In this document: one piece after another, positions 15,648-24,917 of the stretch
How positions within the stretch are numbered: the stretch's first letter is position 1
How the letters are laid out: each line of letters begins with the position of its first letter
Assembly (NCBI RefSeq): GCF_049676595.1
Contig: NZ_CP187259.1
Location: 1,612,001-1,676,000, forward strand
DNA length: 64,000 nucleotides
From: Methanocella_A sp049676595
Lineage (GTDB): Archaea; Halobacteriota; Methanocellia; Methanocellales; Methanocellaceae
Reading direction: 5' to 3'
Notes under the pieces: generated by a model
The model's input: the letters and a program-made list of their open reading frames with translations, nothing else
Databases searched by the model: none
Told to the model about the DNA's origin: nothing
Made by a program: the position numbers and the translations under genes

Positions 15648-16901
15648 TCATTTCTTTTTTAATATGATGATTTCCTCTGTTAACATACGCTGTTCTATAC
15701 TTGTTTTGCCGTTACTGAATGGCATCATACGCCGGTTCCTATCTAAAACGCGAGATTGTATTGCTTCTAATGAAAAACCTATATCTTGTTCGGCAATATT
15801 TGCTAAACATTGAGGTGTTTTAACATCGATTCCACACATTGTAGATGTACCAACCACTAATATCGCATAATGTCCCGATATTAATACACGATGCATCTCC
15901 TTCATTGCATCTCTCATCTCAATATAATATTTACGAAGTATCGCTTCTTTTTTTACGTTCTTTGATTTGAGTGTTTTGAGAATATCTTCAGAATACTTGG
16001 GTAGGGTCTCCATTTTAAAATTAGCTGTTGCTTCGTTTCCGATAGATGTGCTTCGTATTTCTCTTAATTTGGAGATGGGTTCTCCTAACCACACGAGAGA
16101 AAATTTATTGGCGCGCATATAGTCGATGGCATTTGCATATGGTGGCGAGGTAACAATTAAGTGAACCGAATCATCATCTACACATATGTTTTTTGCATTT
16201 CCTTGCCATATAATTGGATTATATCTATGAACCGGAAGTGTTGAAATAACTGGAGTAAATTTTAATAGACGTTGCTCAAATGCTTTAATGGCACTCTTTG
16301 GTTTTTTTTCAGGATCGAAATGTGGTCGTGAATGGGCTAAATCTATTGCCCGTGATACTCCTCCACTTTTTGTTATTATTATGCCTGAAAATATAACTTC
16401 TAATAATTCTTTAATTTGCTCATTATTACTATATTTTTCAATTGCAAGTATTAAAGCCATAAGCTCCATCTGTGTTTCTGGGAAAAACCAATAATCTATA
16501 AATTCTTTAGTTTCTTTATCAAATCTATAATTAAGCATATTATTTATTTTATCCGTCTCTTTTAGTAAACAATATGCATTATCAATAATTTCTGGTATAA
16601 CTCGGTTAAAGTCGACATCTAATGGCGTTGTCTTAACCCGTGTCATTTTAATGGACAATGGATCGATGTCGCAACCCATGCCTCTTCTGAGTAAAATATA
16701 TGATTCTAATAGCGTTGTACCCGAACCATTCATAGGATCTAGCACAATATCTCCGGGTTGTGTAAAACTCTCAATGAATATTCTCGGTAATTGTGGTGGG
16801 AATTTTGCAGCAAATACATGAATCCCGTGGGACGAATATGTGCTTACTTCATTATGGAAGTTTAAATCTGACGATAACACTGTAGACAAGGATTCATACA
16901 T
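15648..16901 (-). CDS. DNA methyltransferase (N4-cytosine or N6-adenine) of a putative restriction system
   Basis: 417 residues. The SAM-binding motif I, DPMNGSGTTLLE, is at about 55-66, preceded by the motif X-like KFPPQLPRIFIESF. The catalytic motif IV TSPPYANAIDYMR is at about 251-263; SPPY is usual for exocyclic-amine methylation. Motif I lies well before motif IV, with about 190 residues between that may hold the target-recognition region. It follows the GHKL-ATPase gene (16929-19388) after 27 bases on the same strand. DNA here is strikingly AT-rich compared with the flanks, which points to horizontal acquisition. Confidence 0.83.
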   Translation of the reverse strand: MYESLSTVLSSDLNFHNEVSTYSSHGIHVFAAKFPPQLPRIFIESFTQPGDIVLDPMNGSGTTLLESYILLRRGMGCDIDPLSIKMTRVKTTPLDVDFNRVIPEIIDNAYCLLKETDKINNMLNYRFDKETKEFIDYWFFPETQMELMALILAIEKYSNNEQIKELLEVIFSGIIITKSGGVSRAIDLAHSRPHFDPEKKPKSAIKAFEQRLLKFTPVISTLPVHRYNPIIWQGNAKNICVDDDSVHLIVTSPPYANAIDYMRANKFSLVWLGEPISKLREIRSTSIGNEATANFKMETLPKYSEDILKTLKSKNVKKEAILRKYYIEMRDAMKEMHRVLISGHYAILVVGTSTMCGIDVKTPQCLANIAEQDIGFSLEAIQSRVLDRNRRMMPFSNGKTSIEQRMLTEEIIILKKK

Positions 16902-16928
16902 GAGTTTTCCTTCTTTTTATTTTTTTTA

Positions 16929-19388
16929 TTATTTTTCCAATGAGAATGCAGAAAGGTACATTTGCTGAATTTCTGTCGGTACTGATGTAATCCTATTTCG
17001 CATCACAGCCATTAATTTATCTGGGTGGGCATGTATAGCTACCTTATTGTTATCAAAGGTAATAAATCCAGATAGTATGTTTTTTAAACTTCCCAACAAT
17101 TTCATTAATTCATCAAGAGTCCAGACTTTCCCATTTTGACTATTCAGTTTATACCTAATTACTGAAATATCTGGGGCTTCCCGATCATCTCTTTGTAATT
17201 CATATATAACTTGGAATATCTCTTCTATAGGGATATTTAATGGCTCTTCTTTCTCGACAGCATCAATCCATGCAGTGACTTCATATGGGGCATGGCAAGT
17301 ATCAAATAATCCTCTTAGTTTCTTTAGTCCTATTTGTTTGGGCGCCGACAGGTATAATAACCTTAATAGATCTTTAGCCTTTATCACAGTTACTTTCTGT
17401 TGTTTTGCCATTGAGCAAATTGAACTTTCTGGATCATCAGCACCATCATAATTCGTTGATATGACGACTGAATAGTCTGCTTTATATTTCTCTTGGTGTT
17501 TTTTTACCACTGCTATATTTGCAGTACTTGCTTGAATTCTAGGCTTTGATGTGCTTTTTGCATCATATGTTAATGAATAATTTTCACTTGTAACACTATT
17601 TATATATCCCAAAACCGCATCTGCTTTTCCATCAGGTTCCCCATTACCACCAATCTTTTTAACTTCAAACCCTAACGATAGAAAAGCTCTATACAACGCA
17701 TCTTCCAGGCCTGTTGGATCTGCTAGCGAGTCTTTTAATAATAACGCAATAACTAGCGCACTTTCTCGATCAGATAGTGATAATTCTCTCAAAGTTGTAT
17801 CGCGCCAGCGCATAATTTCATTCGTTTGTGAATCGTCCAAGCCGATCTCATACAAGTGTGCTTCTGTTAAAACTTCGGTTATTACAATAAATTCTATGGG
17901 GAGTAATTTTTTATATGCATCACTACAACTTACTATATACGGGTGAAACATGTTTATTTTCAATACCCCATTGCTTAGATCTAGCTTACCAATGGGTTCG
18001 CCCGATCCCATTTCACACCATTCAACCTTTTTTATGTATGGATCTTCGTTAAGAAGCTCCTGTTTTAAGTCATCTAATAATTTACTTCTAATATCTATAG
18101 GCGGTTTTTCTATTAATAACGGATTAATTATTTCCTCATTAAAATATTTTTCAGCGAATGCATATAATGGTCTTTTCGATACTGTTAATGAAGTTTGCGA
18201 AAGGCGATATGTAAGATTTTTTTCTCTGGTTTTTTTATCTTCATCTAATACATAATATCTTCTAACTTCATTAAATTTATTTAATATATAAGCTTTTAAT
18301 TGTTGTAAAGGTTTTGAATCTTTTATTGATTCGCGTGTTGAGGTGAGATTATTATCAAGTTCATCTGCATATATCAATATTCTAATTCTATTAAATGCTC
18401 CATGAGACAAGGGATCCATACCTAGTAATGGATCATCAATATTTACGAGGCGTCCACGTACCATTAAAAATATGCCGTGGCTTCTACCTAGTCCCGACGA
18501 TTTACTTTCATCTAAAAGTGTATCCTCGTATAAGTCAATCTGCCCATAGATGCCTTTTAAATTATCGAAATCAATATAGTATTTATCATCTATATTGTAT
18601 GCTGTAGCAAAATCTAGTGAATCGGCGACTTCATCGTCTTTCCCAATTGTCCACGATCTTCTTATGGGTTTATTAATTTTTGAAGATTCTATTTCATTAT
18701 TATTATAGTAAAGTTTAAAACTTGGATTTAATGGTAAAGCAGTCCTTAAAACCCACTTTAATCTCCCTTCTTTTATTTCTTGTGCTTTACCTGTCAATTC
18801 TGTTAAGATTGCAATAGTCCACGTTTCTACAGCATTTTTGCCAAAAAGGTCAAACGAAACCATATATTTTCCAGAAATGTATATATAAGGGGATAATGCC
18901 TCTTCAGCCGTTTTAGCATCGATTTCTCGTTCATCTAGTATAAATTCTTCATTTTTATCCGATATCACTGAATAATCCATTGTTGTTGCTAAATATTTAT
19001 TATCTTTTTTACATATGAATGTTAATTTATTTGCTAAAACGTATGTAGCTAATTTTCCTATGCCAAACCGGCCTATTTGTAAACGTTTTGCATCCAATTT
19101 TGGGTCTATTCGTTTCAGGGACTTTCCAATATTCCATAAATCTTTAAGCCCCTGTTGATCCATACTTGTGCCATTGTCACATACCCAAATGAATGCACCA
19201 GGGGTAGATAGATCTGATGGTACATATACTGAAACTTTATCCGCAAACGCGTCATATGAATTACAAACAAGTTCTTCGAACGCCTTATTTGGACTTGAGT
19301 ATAATCCAGCCGAAAATAACTCGATAATTCGATAACTAATTTTTACTTCTATTTTATCAATTGAGTTTCCTACTGTTTCTATTGACAT
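16929..19388 (-). CDS. GHKL (Hsp90/MutL/MORC-like) ATPase fused to a PD-(D/E)xK nuclease-like domain
   Basis: 819 residues. The Bergerat ATP site is clear: EELVCNSYDA (about 38-47, the N box), DNGTSM (71-76) and IGRFGIGKLA (105-114). A second, S5-like section follows, with VRGRLVNI near 311-318. A restriction-endonuclease-like core sits near residues 565-650: GFEVKKIGG, GEPDGKADAV with Asp587/Asp591, then TYDAKSTS with Asp610 and Lys612. The rest is helical. GHKL ATPases of the MORC/paraMORC type are known in prokaryotic restriction-modification operons. With the adjacent methyltransferase this is best read as the effector of a defence system. No helicase gene is present. Confidence 0.75.
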   Translation of the reverse strand: MSIETVGNSIDKIEVKISYRIIELFSAGLYSSPNKAFEELVCNSYDAFADKVSVYVPSDLSTPGAFIWVCDNGTSMDQQGLKDLWNIGKSLKRIDPKLDAKRLQIGRFGIGKLATYVLANKLTFICKKDNKYLATTMDYSVISDKNEEFILDEREIDAKTAEEALSPYIYISGKYMVSFDLFGKNAVETWTIAILTELTGKAQEIKEGRLKWVLRTALPLNPSFKLYYNNNEIESSKINKPIRRSWTIGKDDEVADSLDFATAYNIDDKYYIDFDNLKGIYGQIDLYEDTLLDESKSSGLGRSHGIFLMVRGRLVNIDDPLLGMDPLSHGAFNRIRILIYADELDNNLTSTRESIKDSKPLQQLKAYILNKFNEVRRYYVLDEDKKTREKNLTYRLSQTSLTVSKRPLYAFAEKYFNEEIINPLLIEKPPIDIRSKLLDDLKQELLNEDPYIKKVEWCEMGSGEPIGKLDLSNGVLKINMFHPYIVSCSDAYKKLLPIEFIVITEVLTEAHLYEIGLDDSQTNEIMRWRDTTLRELSLSDRESALVIALLLKDSLADPTGLEDALYRAFLSLGFEVKKIGGNGEPDGKADAVLGYINSVTSENYSLTYDAKSTSKPRIQASTANIAVVKKHQEKYKADYSVVISTNYDGADDPESSICSMAKQQKVTVIKAKDLLRLLYLSAPKQIGLKKLRGLFDTCHAPYEVTAWIDAVEKEEPLNIPIEEIFQVIYELQRDDREAPDISVIRYKLNSQNGKVWTLDELMKLLGSLKNILSGFITFDNNKVAIHAHPDKLMAVMRNRITSVPTEIQQMYLSAFSLEK

Positions 19389-19614
19389 TATATGCCCCGA
19401 TAAATAAATTATTATATAAATGACACAGTTTTTATGAATCTAAATGTGAATTTATAACGCATTTAGTGGTAATATATCTTTTCAATCACATGTCATATTC
19501 AATAAACATTAACCTAATCTATTGCCAATCATTGTTAGATGACAATTGCAAAAGTATACAAAAAATAATTAGGGTATGTTTCACTTTGTTAATAACAAAT
19601 TGTTTCGTCTATCA
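19389..19614. promoter_or_regulatory. AT-rich promoter region of the GHKL/methyltransferase pair
   Basis: The 226 bases upstream of the ATPase gene are very AT-rich, with several TATA-like stretches (for example near 19405-19420 and 19470). No specific operator can be picked out by eye. The AT richness stops sharply at the stop codon of the oxidoreductase gene at 19615, which marks the likely right edge of the island. Confidence 0.35.
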
Positions 19615-20592
19615 CTAATCGCTCACTTTTAAGACTATTTTTCCCCGAACGTGTCCTGTCTCGCTCTGATCATGCGCTCTGGCTACATCCTTAAGCGGCA
19701 TCACTGTACTGACGGTGGGCTTTAGCTTTCCCTCGTCGATCAGCCTCGCGATCTGCCTTAGTTCAGTACCGTTTGGCTGGGCCAGGAATCCCGTCGCTCT
19801 CACCCCGTACTTTGCCGCCTCGTCAGGGTTCTCGATGCCCAGCGTCGAGACCATGATGCCGTCTTTCTTCAGGACTTGATACGACCTCTGCTGGGTATCG
19901 CCGGCCTGGGTGTCCAGCACTACGTCGACGTCCCGGGCAGCGTCCTCGAAACGAACCTTCTGGTAGTCGATCACCTCGTCGACACCCAGGCTGCTCAGAA
20001 AGTCTGCATTTCTGGCCGATGCCGTACCGATGACGGTCGCGCCTCTCCATTTAGCCAGCTGGACAGCCATATGGCCTACTCCGCCAGATGCGCCATGTAT
20101 GAGCACTGTCTGCCCTTTGTCCAGGTGCGCAATATCAAACAGCGTCTGCCATCCAACGAGCGAGACCAGCGGTAATGCCGCCGCCTCTACAAAGTCCAGG
20201 GACCTGGGCATTGGTGCGAGTGCGAAATACCCTGCTTTACAGTATTCGGCATAAGTGCCGCCGTGGGGGACTCCTAAATAGCCGTAGACCTCCTCGCCAG
20301 CCTTGTAACCCGTGATATCGCCTCCCACTTCTTCTACGACTCCGGCCATGTCTACCCCCGGGATCATAGGGAGCCTGTTCCGAAACATCTCACTCATGTA
20401 GCCCGAGCGCACTTTCCAGTCGATAGGATTTACGCCTGCGGCCCTGATGCGGACTAAAACCTCTCCGGCACCTGTTTCGGGTTTAGGCACGTCCTCGTAC
20501 CGCAACACCTCCGGGCCGCCGAAAGAGTGGAACCTCACAGCCTTCATCGTCTTAGCCTGCGCTCTCTTTTCCTCAGCCTGCATCGCTGCCAT
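19615..20592 (-). CDS. Zinc-less MDR oxidoreductase (quinone oxidoreductase-like), copy 2
   Basis: 325 residues. Medium-chain dehydrogenase/reductase fold: an N-terminal GroES-like domain with EVLVRIRAAGVNPIDWKVRSG, then a Rossmann domain with GASGGVGHMAVQLAKWRGA for NADPH. It lacks the catalytic zinc cysteines, as in QOR-type enzymes. Start ATG 20592 has GGGAG upstream. It is a close paralogue of the next gene (20663-21637), clearly a tandem duplication. Substrate unknown, probably quinones or activated alkenes. Confidence 0.8.
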   Translation of the reverse strand: MAAMQAEEKRAQAKTMKAVRFHSFGGPEVLRYEDVPKPETGAGEVLVRIRAAGVNPIDWKVRSGYMSEMFRNRLPMIPGVDMAGVVEEVGGDITGYKAGEEVYGYLGVPHGGTYAEYCKAGYFALAPMPRSLDFVEAAALPLVSLVGWQTLFDIAHLDKGQTVLIHGASGGVGHMAVQLAKWRGATVIGTASARNADFLSSLGVDEVIDYQKVRFEDAARDVDVVLDTQAGDTQQRSYQVLKKDGIMVSTLGIENPDEAAKYGVRATGFLAQPNGTELRQIARLIDEGKLKPTVSTVMPLKDVARAHDQSETGHVRGKIVLKVSD

Positions 20593-20662
20593 GATATCTC
20601 CCCTTCAGCGTGAGAGCCAGATGCGCAAAAGCGAATTCCACATTTTTACCGGCACAGGGTAT

Positions 20663-21637
20663 TCAATCAACTTTCAGCACGATCTTGCCCCGGGCGTGCC
20701 CGGTCTGGCTTAGTTCATGAGCTCTGGCCGCATCTTTAAGCGACATCACCGTGCTGACGGTCGGCTTCAGTTTTCCTTCGTCGATCAGATCGGCAATCTG
20801 CTTTAGTTCTTCTCCGTCGGGGTGGTTCATAAAGCCGATCGCTCTGACACCATGTTTTGCAGCCTCGTCAGGGTTTTCTATTCCCAGCGTGGAAACTAGT
20901 ATACCGTCCTTCTTCAGGACTTTGTAAGAGCGACGCTGGGTATCTCCTGCCTGGGTATCGAGTACAACATCGACGTTGCGGACCATCTCCTCGAATCTGG
21001 CCTTCTGGTAGTCGATCACCATGTCCGTGCCTATTTCCCTCAGGAAGTCCTGGTTGCGGGAGGACGCGGTACCGATCACCTTAGCACCCTTCCACTTGGC
21101 CAGCTGGACTGCCAGATGCCCGACTCCGCCTGAGGCGCCGTGAATGAGCACAGTCTGGCCGAACTTGAGGTCTGCGGTATCGAAGAGCGTCTGCCAGGCT
21201 ACAAGGGCTGCAAGCGGAAGGCCGGCCGCCTGGATGAAGTCCAGTGACCTCGGCTTCCGGGCGATAGCAGATGCGTCAGCCGATACGTACTCAGCATAGG
21301 TACCGTTACGCCCGGTGCCCAGCCAGCCGTAGACTTCATCTCCGGGCTTGAAATCCGTAACTCCGGAGCCGACTTCCTCGACTACTCCCGCCACGTCACC
21401 TCCCGGTATCAGCGGGAGCATCTTCTGGAAAACCTCTTTCATGTACCCGGCACGAATTTTCCAGTCTACCGGGTTCACACCGGTAGCTTTTACTCTGATC
21501 AACACTTCGCCGGGCCTTGCCTCCGGCTTCGGTACGTCCTCATAGCGTAGTACCTCCGGGCCACCAAACGAGTGGTACCTGATCGCTTTCATCGTGATCG
21601 CGTGAGCTCCGGGCTGCTCTACCTGCATCGCTGCCAT
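20663..21637 (-). CDS. Zinc-less MDR oxidoreductase (quinone oxidoreductase-like), copy 1
   Basis: About 324 residues from ATG 21637, with GGAG placed correctly. The open frame continues to 21739, but that extension lacks homology to the sister copy. It has the same GroES-like and Rossmann domains, with GASGGVGHLAVQLAKWKGA for NADPH binding. It is very similar to the downstream copy, including the MKAIRYHSFGGPEVLRYEDVP start. Probably one transcription unit with it. Confidence 0.8.
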   Translation of the reverse strand: MAAMQVEQPGAHAITMKAIRYHSFGGPEVLRYEDVPKPEARPGEVLIRVKATGVNPVDWKIRAGYMKEVFQKMLPLIPGGDVAGVVEEVGSGVTDFKPGDEVYGWLGTGRNGTYAEYVSADASAIARKPRSLDFIQAAGLPLAALVAWQTLFDTADLKFGQTVLIHGASGGVGHLAVQLAKWKGAKVIGTASSRNQDFLREIGTDMVIDYQKARFEEMVRNVDVVLDTQAGDTQRRSYKVLKKDGILVSTLGIENPDEAAKHGVRAIGFMNHPDGEELKQIADLIDEGKLKPTVSTVMSLKDAARAHELSQTGHARGKIVLKVD

Positions 21638-21785
21638 AGTATCTCCATGGCAATATGGGTGCAGCGCCCGGAAAAACGGATTCCGGGTTAAGTAGCCATT
21701 ATTGCAGCCGGGGCTGGTGAAAAACCGGTATCCGGGCAATATTGGTGAACATAAAAAAGAATGGGCCGAAGTACTAGCCTTTACT

Positions 21786-23099
21786 CTAGAACTTCAGCAT
21801 GTCCGCATAGTTCTGCAGGTCCAGTAGTCCGTGACCGCTGAGGTTGAAGACGATGACCTTTTCCTCGTTAGCCTTCCTGGCTGCCCTGGCGTGGGTGATT
21901 GCTGAAGCAATTGCATGGCAGGACTCCGGGGCGGCGATGATGCCTTCCGTCTCGGCGAACAGCTTGCCTGCAGCGAAGGTTTCGTCCTGGTGCAGGGCTT
22001 CGGCGTCGATAACCTTGTTCTTGTACAGCAGGGACACTAACGGCGACATGCCGTGGTACCTGAGCCCGCCCGCGTGGATGACCTTGGGCATGAAGTCGTG
22101 GCCGAGGCTGTGCATCTTGAGCATCGGGGTCATGCCTGCGGTATCGCCGAAGTCGTAGTCGTACTTCGACTCGCCGCTCTTCATCCCTGTGAGCGAGGGG
22201 ACGCTGTGGGGCTCGACGGCGATGAACTTTGCATCGTTCTTGCCCTTCTGCTTGTCCTGGATGAACGGGAAGGTGAACCCTGCGAAGTTGCTGCCGCCGC
22301 CCACGCAGGCGATCAGGGTATCCGGTTTCTCCCCGATCTTCTCCAGCTGCTTCTGGGTTTCCAGGCCAATGACCGTCTGGTGGAGCATGACGTGGTTGAG
22401 CACGCTGCCCAGCGCATACTTGGTCTTCTGGCCTTTCACCGCCATCTCGACGGCTTCGCTGATGGCGATGCCGAGGCTGCCGGAACAGTTGGGGTCTTCC
22501 TGGTTGACCTTGCGGCCGAAGTCAGTGACGTTGCTCGGGGACGAGTATACGTCCGCCCCGAACATCTTCATGACGAACTTGCGGTAAGGTTTGCTGTTGT
22601 AGCTGGAGAGGACCATGAACACGGTGCACTTTAGCCCGTAGAGCGCGCATGCAGAGCTCAGCGCGGAGCCCCACTGGCCTGCGCCGGTCTCAGTGGTCAG
22701 GTTCTCCACACCTTCTGCCATGTTATAGTACGCCTGGGCGATGGCTGTGTTGGGCTTGTGCGAGCCTGCCGGGGACAGGTCTTCCCTCTTGAAGTAGATC
22801 CTCGCCGGGGTGCCCAGCGCCTTTTCCAGCCTGCGGGCCCTGTACAGCGGCGACGGCCTGCCGATGGTGATCAGGGCTTCCCTGACTTCCTCCGGTATCC
22901 GGATGTAGCGTTCCTCGGACAGTTCCTGCCTGACCAGTTCCTTCGGAAACAGGCCTTCCCACTCTTCCGGCTTCAGCGGCTCCTTAGTGCCCGGGTGAAT
23001 GGCGGGCGGGAGCTTTTCCGGGAGGTCCGGGACTATGTTATACCAGCGGTCGGGGACTTCTTCCGGCTCGAGGTTGACTCTTATGACATCGGTTACCAT
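21786..23099 (-). CDS. trpB2: Tryptophan synthase beta chain, TrpB2 type
   Basis: 437 residues from ATG 23099 (the frame is open to 23156). PLP-dependent fold II: the lysine lies in AGSHKPNTAIAQAYY and the phosphate-binding glycine loop is CVGGGSN. The N-terminal extension and length of over 430 residues mark the TrpB2 subgroup, which joins serine and indole, often without a TrpA partner. No trpA lies nearby, consistent with TrpB2. AAGGTGATC precedes the start. Confidence 0.85.
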   Translation of the reverse strand: MVTDVIRVNLEPEEVPDRWYNIVPDLPEKLPPAIHPGTKEPLKPEEWEGLFPKELVRQELSEERYIRIPEEVREALITIGRPSPLYRARRLEKALGTPARIYFKREDLSPAGSHKPNTAIAQAYYNMAEGVENLTTETGAGQWGSALSSACALYGLKCTVFMVLSSYNSKPYRKFVMKMFGADVYSSPSNVTDFGRKVNQEDPNCSGSLGIAISEAVEMAVKGQKTKYALGSVLNHVMLHQTVIGLETQKQLEKIGEKPDTLIACVGGGSNFAGFTFPFIQDKQKGKNDAKFIAVEPHSVPSLTGMKSGESKYDYDFGDTAGMTPMLKMHSLGHDFMPKVIHAGGLRYHGMSPLVSLLYKNKVIDAEALHQDETFAAGKLFAETEGIIAAPESCHAIASAITHARAARKANEEKVIVFNLSGHGLLDLQNYADMLKF

Positions 23100-23279
23100 G
23101 TGATCACCTTGTATAAATGTGTACAATGAGATACTATGATGTACATAGGTGTACATGTATATAAACGTACCCTTGATGGTTGTAGCTATCTGTGCCGATT
23201 GGATAAAATATTGAGAATGGGGTTTCTGTAACGTTCGGGTAAAAATGGGCAGGAGAAACTTAGCTTTAACCCATCAGGG

Positions 23280-23630
23280 TTAAAGCCACTCCTCCATGGC
23301 GTACTTCTTCTGAGATTTTAAGGTGCAAAAGAGCTGATCTCCGACGTAGCACTCATCCTCGCCGGACAGGAGCATGATCTTTGCTACCCTCTCTGTGAAG
23401 GAGAAGGTAATGCGGAGCTCCTTGCCAGTATCGGTGGTGGTGTAATAGCTTAACACCCTATCAGTGCCGTCGTCTACTTCCTCCTCGCTCCACTCGTCGA
23501 ACGAAGGGACAATCTCGTCGTTGTTGGCGAGCATGGCGTAGGCTGCATTGAGCACAGCTTCCATGGACGCATCCGAGATTGTATTCCCGTTGAGCCTGTA
23601 GGCTCTGATTGTACTATCCAGCACCTTCAT
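23280..23630 (-). CDS. Hypothetical protein, 116 aa
   Basis: Soluble acidic protein starting MKVLDSTIRAYRLNG. A strong TATA box (TTTATATA at about 23658-23665) is about 30 bases upstream of the ATG, so the mRNA is probably leaderless. That supports the gene being real. Predicted alternating strands and helices; no motif identified. Confidence 0.5.
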   Translation of the reverse strand: MKVLDSTIRAYRLNGNTISDASMEAVLNAAYAMLANNDEIVPSFDEWSEEEVDDGTDRVLSYYTTTDTGKELRITFSFTERVAKIMLLSGEDECYVGDQLFCTLKSQKKYAMEEWL

Positions 23631-23797
23631 TGATAATATGTGTCACGCTTTAAGTATATAAATCTGGTGCTTATGATAATAATGTTTTGATTATTTGGTT
23701 GAAAAGACTGAAGATAATTTGAATATTCGGGGTCAATTGTAAATAATATAGAAAGCGTATGGGTGACAAGTGCCTACAGCTCCAGAAATATTACAAG

Positions 23798-24039
23798 ACG
23801 AACGCTGCGCTGTGACCGACTGGAAGCAGTCCCTTGTATACCGGATCACAGATTACGCAGAATCTGATGATTCTGACAGATTGCACCGATTGCACAGATG
23901 CTAATCGATAATAAAAATTGTATGGCTCGCAGCATCCACTTTATCCAATATGGTCGTCTGTGCAATCTGTTAAATCTGTAACAATCTGTGATCCTGTATG
24001 CAAGGGACTGCTTCCAGTCGGTCACAGCGCAGCGATCGT
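23798..24039. repeat. Large inverted repeat, GCTGCGCTGTG family (copy 1)
   Basis: The left arm at 23804-23854 and right arm at 23983-24033 are 51 bases each with only two mismatches. They extend outward over ACGAAC with one more mismatch. The loop of about 128 bases contains further short ACAGATT/AATCTGT inverted units. The outer end GCTGCGCTGTG is shared with the repeats near 34016-34185 and 48430-48494. It fills most of the gap between two convergent small genes. It looks like a non-autonomous repeat family. Confidence 0.8.
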
Positions 24040-24121
24040 ATTGCTGTCACACGTCACACGGGCAACTAGATGCGCACAATGCAGCGATCATATTGTGATA
24101 GCAGACGCGGGTAAAAATAAA

Positions 24122-24442
24122 TTACATCCACTCTACAGTGATGTGGACATCGAACTTAGACAGGCAGATGCCGGTCGTCTCGATCATGTCGAAGAAGGCG
24201 TCGATCACGGCCCGGGGCTTGTGGAGGGTGTGGTCTTCGGAAACGTAGTCGAACATAAACCGCTTCGGGTACAGGACCGAGGACTGATCGAAGCTGGTCT
24301 CGATCTCGTACTGGCCGGGGCCCAGGGCTGTTTTCATGCCCTTTTTAATGTTGAATACCTGCTGTTCGAATTCGTAAGCGCAGGGGATGTCGTTTCTGTC
24401 CTTTTGCTTGACCATGAAAAGCACTTTCATACGAACCATCAT
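24122..24442 (-). CDS. Hypothetical protein, up to 106 aa
   Basis: The frame begins MMVRMKVLFMVKQKD; the start may be the first or third ATG. It contains a charged middle and a FMFDYVSEDHTL segment, with a hydrophobic strand at the end (KFDVHITVEW). Not recognised. It is divergent from the small gene at 24510, and its 3' end runs up to the inverted repeat at 23798-24039. Confidence 0.45.
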   Translation of the reverse strand: MMVRMKVLFMVKQKDRNDIPCAYEFEQQVFNIKKGMKTALGPGQYEIETSFDQSSVLYPKRFMFDYVSEDHTLHKPRAVIDAFFDMIETTGICLSKFDVHITVEWM

Positions 24443-24509
24443 TGATCTTCTGTTTCACATATCTTTTTCGGAGTGAAGTTATATAGAGGCACCGGGAATA
24501 GCTTTATAT

Positions 24510-24803
24510 ATGGACGATCAGTACCAGTCGGCGCTGGCTCTGCTCCAGCCCTATATCACTGACCAGGCTGGAGTAAACGTGCTGTCGTACCCGGGCACCA
24601 GAGAGGAGTTTTCGGATAACCTGATCAACCTGGGCGCGCAAGCCTGCCTGATCCGGTTTGCCCTGAGGTTTGAGGGTCGCCTAATCGATCTCGACCTGCT
24701 TTTCTACATAGTCGATATTATTCACACTACCGACGGGGCAGTAATCTTCTACAGTCCCGAGAGCAGGGTGCTGGACCTGAAGATGATCACGCGGCCGCAT
24801 TAG
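24510..24803 (+). CDS. Hypothetical protein, 97 aa
   Basis: Starts MDDQYQSALALLQPYI. A TATA box (TTATATAG at about 24479-24486) lies about 27 bases upstream of the ATG, so the transcript is probably leaderless. The sequence suggests an alpha/beta domain (SYPGTREEFSDNLINLG and VDIIHTTDGAVIFY). Family not recognised. Confidence 0.5.
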   Translation: MDDQYQSALALLQPYITDQAGVNVLSYPGTREEFSDNLINLGAQACLIRFALRFEGRLIDLDLLFYIVDIIHTTDGAVIFYSPESRVLDLKMITRPH

Positions 24804-24917
24804 CGTGCATAACGATTTTCTAACTTTCCGAGCTCTCAAAACGGATAGCTACGGGCTTATCCGTAGCTTAAACAAGCTATAACTATCTTGTCTTCCCTGT
24901 ATTGATCAGGTGAAAAC

